This document shows positions 10,156 through 22,900 of a stretch of DNA of 64,000 bases, piece by piece. The position numbers and the translations under genes are program-made. Positions within the stretch are counted from its first letter, which is position 1; every line of letters starts with the position of its first letter. The DNA is from Bombus terrestris. Its lineage: Eukaryota; Arthropoda; Insecta; Hymenoptera; Apidae. The notes under the pieces are model-generated. The model was not told where the DNA came from. It worked only from the letters and a program-made list of their open reading frames with translations, and did no database searches. The DNA is taken from positions 4,650,001-4,714,000 of the forward strand of contig NC_063269.1 of NCBI RefSeq assembly GCF_910591885.1, read 5' to 3'.

Positions 10156-13100
10156 CTACAACGAGTATACGATTCTTATTTTCCCTAGAAATTCCTTCAG
10201 TTTCGGATCGAGATAGAAATAAAGAAACTCTCACTTTTCTTGCAATATCATCGACAATGTTTCGATTAAAAACAGAGATCCTTACATTTTCATCGTGCGC
10301 GGTGGTGCCGCTAGCCTGAACGTTCGAAGGCAATGGACTATCCCTTTCGGAATCCATATCCTTGTGCCCGTTCAAGCCGCTAAAGCTACCGATAGAAACG
10401 CTTTCGCTTTCTGGTGACTTATATCCGGAATGCTGAGAATGCTGCGATTTGTGCTGTGCCGCCAATTCAGGTGGTGCAGATTGCGGGGCCGACGGAATCG
10501 ACGAAGGTGCCCAGCTCTTCGCTTCGCTATGCGGACGCGTCAAAGGTTCTTAAAAATAAACGGATTAAAGAGATCGTGAGAACCGGTCGTTTGTCTCTTC
10601 CGTAACCCAGCCTGTCCGAGACATCACGTACACGTTTCAATATATCGAGTTCCGTTTCGTTTAGAGTCGTTGACAAAACGATTCCAAACTGGCTTCATCG
10701 ATGTCTATCGGAATACTTTCTCAATTTTTCTATTCTATTAGAAGAACGAAAACGCTCGAAAATATACGTAAATATTAGCTACCTTCTCTGACGTTTTGAG
10801 TGACAGTGAATGTTTTCCCGGTGTCCAATGGCACCGTCCAGTTGACCGGCTCCGGGGAGCGCATGATCATCTGCTCCGGAGACTTTACCCTTGTCGGTTC
10901 TGGCGGGCTTTTCACTACCGGCTCGTCGTCGATCCACGGGCTTGCGGTGGTGGCCGAAACGGGCGGCTGCGACTGCGTCTGTGACGGTGGCGTCGACGCG
11001 ACGCTCGAATCTCCTCCGGTCACGTCCCCGTTCACTTGCGGTTCTGCCGTCACTGAAACGTTTTATCCACGCTTTTAACGATTTGATATATGCTCGTCGA
11101 TCCGTTTCGTTGCCCGAGTTCGGGCGGAACTGCACTCGATGCTTCGAATTGTTACGAGGTTTCCTTTTTTTCTTTAACCGAATCTCTAACGGAGATCGGA
11201 ACGTCGAATACCACGTGTGACGTTAAAAGGAGAGGACTCTTATCTCGTCCTTCGTCGAAGGATTTATATCAGTAGTGGCACCGGCGAAAAGGAAGGCAAC
11301 AAAATAGCGTTGGTCGAGTCATCGAGCGCTGATATCGGAAATCGGTTGTAATTCGTGGCTAGACGAGAGGTCTACACAATGGGCACAGAGCATCCGAATA
11401 AAAAGTACACTAGCGTACTCAGAATGCAGGAAGAGACACGTATACACAAATACATAGATCATAGATAGATAAGTAAATACATAGATTTAGTGTGTCGGCA
11501 TAGTATGTGTGTAAATGTGCGGCTATGTTGCACGGCCACGCAACAGGTTGACAAAGGGCTCTAACATACAGGCTATTGTTCTTTCTCTACCGCAGAAACA
11601 TTTACTCGATTGGACGTCGACCGACCGGTGGCGAAACATCGCGGATAATCTGCTTCCCTCTTTTCTCTGCTTCCTCTCGTAGGCCCTTGATCTGACGAAA
11701 CGCGGCACCCTGTGAGTTATACACGACCAGAGAAAGAAAGGCAGAAAAAAAAAGGAAAAAAGAGAGTACAAGAAGGAAAGAACGAAAGAGTCGCGCGTTG
11801 CTTGATACGCATATCACGAGCCAAGCAGAATCACGTTGCGCCTGTGTTTGTCTCACTATGCGTGAAAAAGAAGGTTTTCGTGTTTTCTGGCCGGAATGAT
11901 CGTTCGTCGGTGTTGGAAGCACACTTACGTTTAACTGCCACCTGATTCGTTCTTCTTAACTCCCGTACATGTTTTTTTTCCCTCTCGTTCCTTTTGCTCG
12001 AGTGTCTGCGGAGTGTGACGACTCGAATCGTGTTTCGGTGCAGGTGTTGGTGCGAAAAGCTGATCTAACAAACGGTCGACAGCTCCGACTACGCACAAAG
12101 GCACGTCTGCGAGACGGATTCAGCGTGGTGGAAAGAACAAACCACAGTTGGATACGAAGCTACCTCGAATCCCTTGATTTACCGCGGGAAGACGCGAATA
12201 GAGCGATAGAGAGATGCAGCAGCGGAGTGGATTTTTAAAAACACGGTTGCCGAGAGGCGCGTGTGCCGAGTGAAAACGCGCGGTATGTAATCTGTACGAT
12301 GAAAGCGTGACGAGAAAGGAGGAACGCACAGAGAATCGGCCGCTCTATTTCGCGCCGGAAGTACAACTTGTGCGAAAGATATTCCCCGGCTGTTGTACCG
12401 GTGGAACGGTAAAGAGCGCATAAAGAAAATAAGAGAAACGTGAAAAGAAAGACGGACAGACGAGATGAGATAACGGAGGAAGAGTAGGGATTCGAGTAGC
12501 GATTATATACGAAGACGAGAATAGGGAATCGAGAATAAAGAAAGATCGGAAAAGCGTACGGATAACCGGTGGAGGAGAGAAAGACAGAGAAAAGATGTAG
12601 TTATATATAAGAACAGCACAAAGACAACAACAGCGATAACGGTAATGATAACAACGACAACGACAACGATAATGACAGCAACGAAGACACGGAAAGCGTT
12701 GTTTAGTTGTGTTCCAGCGAACAAAATTATGTAGGCAACGGAGAAGAACACAGGCCTTTTTTTGGCAGAGAGCATGCTACTTACTAGGTTGGACGGCAGT
12801 AGCGGCTTGGTTTGACGCGTATCGACTATCGGAGGATGATTTGGATGGATCGGCGACGGCGGCTGCGGCCGCAGCCGCAGCTGTCTGGTCGCGGCCCGTT
12901 TTTGCCTCGTTCGGACCTTGGTGGGACCGGCTTATATCTTTAACACGGTCCGGCCTGGCCGCAGCAGCAGCGCTCGACGTAGGTGGGTGATGGACACTCG
13001 TATGAACCGAATGCTTTACCGGGGGTTTTACGCTTGTACTTGTTGTGTTTGTGGTAGTGGTAGTTGTGGTAGTGGTGGTTGTGGTAGTAGTGGTAATTGT

Positions 13101-13895
13101 GGTGGTACTTGTGGTAGTGGTCGAGGGTTTCGCGTGATGAAGAGGGCGATAGGGGGGAGCGGTGGTTGCGAGGAAGGCTAGAACATACGGTACACAAAGT
13201 ACAATAATGAATAAAGCCCATCGTCCTCATTAAGGGAAATTAGTAGAGAGCGTAAGACAGAATTCGCTGATGCATCACCATGCTTAAAATGTAACATCCG
13301 CGTGTAGAGCGAAGCACCTCGAACACGCTAGCTCGGATTAGATTGGATGGAATATTTGGAGAACGCGTTGCTGTAAAAACGTTCCACGTCTTCCGGACTT
13401 TGCAACCATGTATTTCGTTAAATTCGATCCTTTTACGATGCAAAGTTTCTCAGCGATCCACTTGAATGTTTAATCCGCGTTCAGTAGTCCACGTGGCTCG
13501 TATATTAAAAGTTCGTTCCGATTAAACATTTTAAGCAAGGCTGCACCGTTTCGTTGAGATTCATTCTTATTGGAGAGGTTGTCGAGGGCTGAAGGGTCTC
13601 CCGGTGTTATCGAGCTCGCTCAGAATTACGTCCACACTCGAATATCGAGGTCTCCTCGTATTTGCGTTTTCAAGTAGTCACGGTATACGCAAAAGACGTG
13701 TCGCGTCACGGTAGACGACTAAGTTGAGACCGCGGAATTTCATTGCGATACGCACACGTACGTAAAGTATATAGCCGGTCTCGACGTTATTTTTTCGAAA
13801 ATTATTTCGAATCGTCGTCAAATTGACCAGATAGCCGACGCGCGTAATGTCAAAGAATATTCGAGCATAGATGAATCTTGAACAGTTGGAACAGC

Positions 13896-13930
<35 letters not shown>

Positions 13931-13940
13931 GGAGAGATAA

Positions 13941-13975
<35 letters not shown>

Positions 13976-16900
13976 AAGATAAAAAACGGATAAGCTTCGG
14001 TTGATATTGCGGCGGTATTCGCGATCAGAGAATCATTTAAACGGGATAATATTCAACCGCGTGTTGAACCACACAGAACTTCCCAATTATTACCAGTAAT
14101 AATAATTCGAAAATCGACTTTAATCCTAACGTTTCTCAACGAATTTCTTATCGAGTATCTATCGTCGTTGGGACCAACGCGATTTCATACACGGTTCAAC
14201 CCTTTAACAGTTTAATAGAAAGAAAAGAAAAAAGACACGATAGACTAACCAAACTAGATAAACAGACACTGCACTGTATCGTAATAGTAATTTCTATGTT
14301 TAACGTTCTCTTCTATCCTATGTGAGCATCTAAACTGTTCAAGGGTTAAAGACAGAAGGGTTACAGGGTATAACGGTGATCGGGTGGTAACTGGTGCAGG
14401 ATGAAGGGTTGTAGAGATATCTAAAATACGTGAAAGTCGGGCTAGCGGGCAGCAGGTACATGGTACAGAGAACGTACATTTCCGATGGACCTGCGGGGAC
14501 CTCCTGTAGAACGGAGTAGGCCCTGGGCCCGAGGGTGGTGGCGGTAATGGCGGCACGCTGATCGACGAACCCGCCGAGGAAACCGTCGACGGTTCCCGTA
14601 TGCTCCAACGCACGCGGCCAGGGCCCGTGACTGAAACACCCGCTACCACTCCTGATCAATCCGATCACGATGCTCGGACGATCGTCGATCTGATCGCGAT
14701 CGATTTCGCGCGAGCAACTTTTAGCCTGATTAATGACTGAATAGATTGACAGAGGACAGAAACGGGGGTTGGAGGTAGAGGGCTGAATGAACGGGCGCAA
14801 AGGACGTTTGTTTTATCAAAGATTTATCTCTACCTCGATGCATCCAGTGATTTCGATCGATAGCATACAGTGACAGGATATATCAAATAATAGATAATAC
14901 GGTTTTTCGTTTATCTTGTGACCAATGATTTCAATGAGTTCAGATGAGCTGAAGTTGCAGCGACGCGACTACGACCGACGTACGAATGCTTGTTGCTCAC
15001 CGCCTCGGCGTTAGATGGTTCAATGGATGAGTCGAAATGACGATGACTATTTGGCTGACTACACAACCGTGACGATGATGAAGGACGATGGTAGATCGAA
15101 GAGATGTGACTGGTGATGATTACGAGTGAACGAGAGGCGTCACGTAGGATGAAAAGTCATGGTGCTAGGTGCAGATATATGAAACAATATTATTGATACG
15201 TGAAACAACGTGACAAGGATTATCTATCGATGATGCTTGAATCAAGCGCGTTGATGTGTTATTTTCATAAAAGATGACGATATTTTCTTTTCTTTTTTTT
15301 TTGCTAATGCTTGGCGTTCAAAAAGGGACACACTTATCCAGATAGCTTTAATTTACTCGATCGATTCCATTGTCCGATACTATATATGTTTGACATTGAA
15401 CATTCTGCTATAGCTAATTGCAAGAACGGTTAAACGAGTTGGTTGGGCTAATTCGCGGTTTACGGAGGTTGTTCAGGAAAGAAAGGGGTAAACAACATGT
15501 TGCAAAACTTTCTGCACGGACAATCAATAGGGCTACTGATTACTAGAGATTTGGACTCATAGGCAGAGACAAAAAGATAGAAACGATTAAACAGGAGTGT
15601 CATGCATTTGCCTAAAACATTAACGACCACTTGGCAGTTAACGCGTTCGACACACACCGCTTAAAGAATTCATTTGACAAAGAAGATGCGCGTTGCAGAT
15701 CGGCCTGCGACGAATCTTTCTACGATCGACACTTTTCAATGAAGTTACGGTCCGTGGACAAAGAAAGATACAAGCACGTACAGCGATACTCTTAGAAGCG
15801 GTGGATGTCTCTTGCAACACGATTCGAACAGGGTAAATACGATCAGGTATGACGAACGGTTTGGCTTTTGGGACCCACAAGAGCAAACAGCAGACCAAAC
15901 TCGCATAATATGTATGTAAATAATGTGTATAAAGACTTCTATCCAAATCAATCAATCAAATTCAATGGTATATGCGAAAATGCAAAACACGGAACTCGTA
16001 ATTGATTACGAGCGCCAATCGATTTGGGTTACGATCTCTTGAATACTAAATCGATCGACTGTACCGATACAAAGAGATGGCGAAGGACGTATCGATGCCT
16101 GTTCGTGCTACTTACTCGGTCGTGGATGCCTTTCAGGCTCACTGCCCTTTTCCCTTTGCTCTTTCTCCTTGTCCTTCGGCTCCTTTTCTTTCTCCTAAAC
16201 AAAAGGCACTCGATCGATAATGTTGTATCATTGAATTAATCTTGGAATTATTTCCAGTTTACACGTGATCGAGTCTTAAATAACGACTAAATCTCTTTGA
16301 TGAGAACGTAGCTAGGTGCCATCCTAGTATTTTCCTAAAGAAATACCTTGGCGTCTTTAGTGACGGACGGTGCACGCGGTGGTTGACGTTTAGGTGAACG
16401 ACGTTCGGTCACGGTAGGACCAAGACTCTGAGAACGACCGGTTCTTGGACTGTTCTTAGGACTGGACTTGGTCTTAGGCTGAATCTCTTCGCGGTGTTCT
16501 TTCGTTTCCTCTCGACGTCGTGGTATCACGGGCTCCAACTTCTCTCTCGTTGGAGAGGGAAGTAGTGCACCGTCACCTGACAGGAAAGAAGAACAGGTTT
16601 TTTCTATTTTCATAAAATTCGTCGTTGCACCGTTTGAAATTACTTCGATGTACTTACCCACGCCAGTTGTACGATCCAAGTGATGGCGGATCAAGAAATC
16701 TTTCCTTGCGCGAGCAATGGCTCTTTCCGGGTCCTGTCGGTCGATATATCAATTTTATCGATGTCGCTGGGATTAATGAATCGTCAGTCGACAAGTACGT
16801 ACCACTTTAAAATCGTCATGCAAAATTCCGTGAACGGGTCTAGCTTGTACCGATGATGGTCGGCCAGCAGGGGGCATGGTCATCGTGGCAGCAACGGGGG

Positions 16901-19900
16901 CGACCTTCCTCGTGTTCTCCTTTTCTTTCTCTTCCTTCGTCACTGACCTAAATATGCAACCACTTGTCACCGGGTTTTTTCTTCGACTGACAATTCGGCA
17001 CGAGGCACAATCGCGTGGAAGAAATAAAAGGCAGCTACGACAAAACCCGTACGAAGATTCGAACAATTCGTCCCTGTACAACTACGCTTGACTCTCTTCT
17101 TTTCTTTTCTTTTCTCCTCTTTCTCTGGCTCGAGTAGAGCGTGTACATGAATGGAGGTGTCTCTGTCTCTGACGATAATTGGTTAGCGAATATTCACGAT
17201 AAATGCTAGAACTCATCGTCAAATTAATCACCGATGTCGCATTCCTGATAAGTCGGACGCCAGTAGAATCCAATCGTGCCAAGTCAAACGCCGATGCTCC
17301 CTATGCATACGCCGATACTGTTGCGTTCACAGTACTAGAGAATTAAACGTACCAACGAAAATGGATAATATGTAAATTTGAAAAATTGTCGATCGATCGA
17401 TCGTGCTCGTAGCTCGATGGATAGCCATATTCGAAAATAACCAACAATCCGTCTGATATCGCAAGAGTGCAACTACTTCTAACGATTTTTTATCCGCCAA
17501 TTCATCGGTAAATTTCATTTCCTTCCATTCGTACAATCAGCTTTCGTTTACGTCTAATTTGTTTAACGTTTGCTATCGATGTTCTTCTACCTTTATATTT
17601 CTGTTCATCGCGTTGCGAAACGGATACCGTTTACCATTGACATTGATTGTCAAGTAACATGGAAAACTTGAATGTTTGAGAGTGGAGTAGTGTACTGGCC
17701 TGGCAAGGGACAGCGCGTTGAGAGCGTGGTTACTGGAGACTCGTTTCCACAGCGAAGCCTCGTCCTCTGCTGCCAGACCGCAACCCCAGTCGCGATGCTA
17801 ATATAAATCAGAATCAATCATTCTGTTGCTTTTTACTTCCTAGGCGCTAAGCTATAACGCGTTTGCAGCACTATGGCGCGCGCGAGCGCACATACGCACA
17901 CGCACACACAAACACACACACGCGCTCGCGTGTATAGAGAACATGCTATGGAAGATACAGATCGTACTACGTTTCGTGTGCAAACGATTTTCGATGATTT
18001 CGATCGATTTTGACGTCTGAGGAATATGTGCATGCACGTGTACGATGAGTATATGAGTTTGACAGAAGATCGTAGAGATTTGTCGTGATCGGTGACGCGA
18101 TGATGGCCGATTGATATTGAGTCGTGTCGTGGATCAAACGTTCAGAAATCGTTGAAAAAAAAATGACAAGACGAACACATGCAAGTTTGAATGCATTCGT
18201 AAATCGACAATGTTCAACCTTTGACTCTGTATTTGTAACATTTAGGATATTTACAAAGACACACGTACACTAATGGTTCTATGGATGGCGAAAGCCTGCC
18301 TAGGGAACACTCGAGAAACGAAAGACACTAAGAAAGGTGTAAAGGGGGAATATCGTTTCCAAATTGAAACTCGAAGAACAAATATCGGCGAAAGAAAGGA
18401 TGGAACAGTGGCATCTTTGTTCCCGGAATTACCTTGTACTCGTCAGCGAGTCGTCTAAGCTCGATGACATCAGACGTAGGAAACGGTTTCTTCTGCGGTT
18501 TGCTCAGCCCTTTATCATCCGATATCCTTACGGTCCTACCTGACTTTTTACCCCTGAAAAGAATCAATCGTGGTTGTAGGGTACTCTAGCGTATGCTCTT
18601 CTTTTTATTTCTTTTTTCTCATTCTCGATCGGTGTGATATACACGCGCGAAACACGTCGCAATCGACCTCGGATCGTCGTAGATGCTTTCTCGTTCTTCC
18701 CTTCGAATCTCTTCGTCTACGCGATGCTGCATACGGGACCGTGTACGATAAGCTAGCTCGAATTAATATACGTCATCTTGAATTCTGACCTGAAAGCTAT
18801 TTTCAAGTCGGGCATATCCTCCTCGCGCTCGTCGCCCTCGGGCACCACTCCGTCGATGGTGTCGGCCCCGGTTCCTCCGACCAGCGGCTCCAACTCCGAC
18901 GCTTGCATCCCTGTGATACATCGACAAGAAGAAAAAAAAAAGAAAAAAAAGGAAAAGAGAAACAAGCGAACGTTAAAAAGATTCCAGAAGGATAAACGTC
19001 TTCGTAACTAAATAAATCGATACTTTTTGCTACTTGAAATGGTTCAAGACCCCTTGGAAAGCAAACGCAAGTTGGATCGGAGGAGAAAAAATTTGTCGAG
19101 ATGTTCCATTTACCATCGCGCTTATGATCGACATCACCGGGTCGTTTCTTGTGAACCGGGGCAGGTCCTGTAGGGGCGATACCCTGCTTAAGAGCTCCCA
19201 TGCTGAGAGATTTTCTAGGTGGGCCTGTCGTACCTGCAGGAAGTCCCGCGGCCAACACTTCCGGCGCCATTGTCTCGCCATTCGTCAGTTGAGGTCTTCT
19301 AGGCCAGGCGAACTGCAGCCGATACTCGGTGCTGATCCGCGAAATCGCTTTGCTCAGTTGACTCGGTGGCAAACCTGACTGCGTTGTAACTTCCTGTAAT
19401 CACGATTTCACGATCGTTAACTTCAGATGTGCAGCCCCGTAGGCTACGCTATTCCATGGCTACGACCTCGCGTACTTTCACGAGGAACGCGCGTAAGAAA
19501 GGGGCGCTCGTACGGGAGAAGCACACGCGTCAATGTGCATTCGAAAAACAGGTCGAGCGAGATGAAACTCGATGACGACGACTTGTTGACAGAGAACTTG
19601 AGGAAATTGGCCTGCGGGCTACGCGTTGGAAGAAAGCTTTGAATAAACTTTTACGACTCCATTTACGTTGCTTCCATCCCTCTCCCCACATCCCCTTTTT
19701 TTCTATCGTCGATTAAAAATAGGAACGAACCGATTACGCGTTTATCGATTTCCTGATTTTCGATACGCGTACAACATAGATAACGAAAGCTATAGGTTTG
19801 TCGGTCTCCAACCTTTTTCTCATTCGTGTTCGAGTAATCGTTCGTTCTGTGTCGTATTTGAAAAGTACGCGGGACGTTCGCACGCTCGTCGACTCGCACT

Positions 19901-22900
19901 TACTCGAACTTTGTCAGCTACAACGTTCGAATCGACGGCATCGATGCCTCCCCCATCGGCTGCCGTCATGAATTCGTGCGTTTTGTACGCGAGCTCCGGG
20001 CATTTCTTTCGCCGTGGCAATGGTGGTTCCAAAGTGGGTCCTGAAACGAATAAACGTGGCTGCTTGAGATCTTTCATTTAGTATCTATCGTCTTTCGTTT
20101 ACACGAAAGGGACACTACACGCGTCGCGTTCTCGACCGCTTTTCCTCCGAACGAGTGGAAAGAAAGCTTTCGATTCGCGTCACTATTCGATCGTACGATC
20201 GTTTAGAAATCGATTCCGTTGTTTCTCCCTATTGCTGATAGCAATTTCGCACGGTTAGAGGAAATTTCGAGCAGCCAAGAGTGACGCTCAAGTGGCTCGA
20301 GACTTCGTTTGGGGATGGAAATCGATTTCTGATAATAGAGGTAATTAAACAGCGGCCGAGAACGTGCACGATGTCACGGGAAACGAACTTATAAAAAGAG
20401 GCGAACATCTCGAGGCGACAACACACAGAACAAGCGGGAAGCTGCTACATCTTGCAGTATCTGCAGGCACGCGCGCGTACGCCGCACACAGAAAATCACA
20501 CAAAGTCGTAGAAAGGAAAAAAAAGCGTTCCTCTGTAAGAAGCAGGAAGAAGAAAATGAACTTGTAGTCTTTCCCTTTTTCATTTCTTTTCATTTTCGAA
20601 GCAACACGACCACGCATAAGCATCCAGCAGCCGTTGTTCGCCCTCTTACCAACACGCTTGGTAATTAACTCTCTATATTTTCGCTAGCCGCCTGTCGGAG
20701 CAGAAACTGGAAGAGGCACTTTCTCCTCTCGAGGCTCGAACGCTTGGAACATTGCTGAAAGACGATTATAAGCGACAAAAGCTTAGAAAGCGTCTCGAGT
20801 GGCTCATAGTTTCGCGAAGGTTGCTTTTGTGAACCGCTGGATGTTTTCCTCGGTCTCGAGTTCTCGCGGAGAGATCTCGCGTCGTTCCCGTCACGATTTC
20901 CACGCCGTGTTTAACGATTCGTCGTTTCGATTTCACTGGAAATCGTATTTCGTAGAAATCTACGCGACACGACACCGCGTTTCCATCGGTGCTGTTTCGT
21001 CGCTGACGCGCCGCGCGTTGAATTAAGGTCAACGGAAATCGGATTCCGAAGAGACGGCGTTGAAATCGCCGCACAGGGGTTAAAAGTTGGACACGAGACG
21101 AAGTTAAGTTGTCGTTTCGAGGAAAAGTTGCCGGATACGGTAATCCGCCGGTACTTTGAGGATAAGTCGTACCGTGCCAGCTTTCGGTCACGCGATTCCG
21201 AGCTTCGAAGTGTTTCGGGAAAAGCCAGATGACAGAAAGAGAACGGAAAGAGAGGACGGTTTGAAAGAGACAGGTCGATTCTTCGCGCGCGCGCGTTTCC
21301 CTTTGCATTCTGTCATTTCCGTGCAACCGATTCGTCGCGAATGTTCCGCTTTCAGAGCGGCCATTATCGCTAGGCGATGCTAGGACAGTCAACAATAACG
21401 TGCACACGAATGATCGATGCGACGTTGAGCGTCTATGCATTCGTCTCTCCTCGTTTCTGATCGTCTAATGCGACTGTTTTATCTGTGTGCGTACGTACGT
21501 GGCGCGTGTGTTCGCACGTCCATGTTTGCGTGTCTCTGCGTGTGACGATGCGTGGATTATTAACTCGGTTATATAAGCATCGTTGAAAGTTTAATACGAC
21601 GATATCGTGCACTTTGGTGTCAGTGTTGATCTGTTTGCGGTTGTTAATCGAACTAGATTTGTTACCAACGAGCCAGTTTGCAGAACGAATCGAATCGAAA
21701 AATCAGTATCCTGTTGGAAATGGCTCGATCTATACTTAAATCAGGTAGTAGGTGAATCATAGCGAGGTCTATCGAATAAGGACGATTGTTTTGATCGAAG
21801 TTAATCGCATCGGTAGGATGTCAGCTTTGTGCTCCAGTTGCGTAGGTGAATAGAGATCGACGCTCTCTGCTCGATCATCCGTAAGGGAATGTTTCGTTTT
21901 ATGTCGCCGAATTATTAGATCATGCACCAAGGGAAATAATAGAAAAAACGGTTTTATCGTTTCATCGCGACACAAGTCGAACGATCGCTTCGAAAGATAA
22001 CACGGTAACGTTTTTTATAAGAATAAACATGCATCAGCTTCGTTTCATTCCGCAGATAGATGCTCTACTTTCAAGATCTATGGATAATGTTAGGCTTAAC
22101 TTCCATATGCATGGCAAACACGATCGAACGCAGTGATACCAATGGTCTAAAGGACAAAGAAACGATCAAAGTTCCGATCACTCGTAAAGATCGTGCAACG
22201 TGCAAGTATTCAGTCGATCGACGAACGAAGGTGCACGCGAGATTGATTTAATACCGAAAGAAAAAAAAAGATTTCCTCTGTTCGAAAACATAAAAAGAAC
22301 GAGACTTGACGGTGGAAAGGAAAGAAAATGACATAAAAATAGGAGAAAAATGTGGAAAACTGGACGCTCGTTCGTTAGGCACTGATACGTAAGATCGTTT
22401 ACCCCTTTTGCTTTGTTAAATCGAAAAGCAGACGGAAGAGCCACGGACGAGAATTTTCCATCAACCATTTTCCTATTTGTTGCTTTTCTCTTTAATTGGA
22501 ATACCATCGTGAGCTGTGACAGTCGCGTAATATAATTGTCAGCCGGCATTTCTCGGTCACCCATGTCGCAGACTTTAGTTCATGCCAGAAAACTGTCAGA
22601 AGGATTTCCGCGCATATCAATAGCCAGTGTGAGACAGATAAAACCGTCTCCTCTTTCACTCGCACCTACGCCTTCTAGTTTCAACCGTCGCTCGACTTAC
22701 TGGCTATGAATTAATTATCTTCACGGGCTAACGTTCTCATTTCAGCCAATGAAACAACTCTCATTCCCTTTGAATAAGGATTCACCGAGAGAAGTTTCGA
22801 TGAAAGTAAAAGTTGGCGGTTACCAGAAGAAAAGAAGGCGAGTAAATAACAGGTAGGAACGAGAGATTTGCCCGTTTTCGTCTCCTTTCTTTCCGTCGCG

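Noticed and set aside
20766..21440. 224-codon open frame on the minus strand
   Set aside because: Rich in Arg and Ser with no recognisable domain, inside an Mdm1 intron, in CpG-rich DNA where stop codons are rare. No splice-consistent structure.
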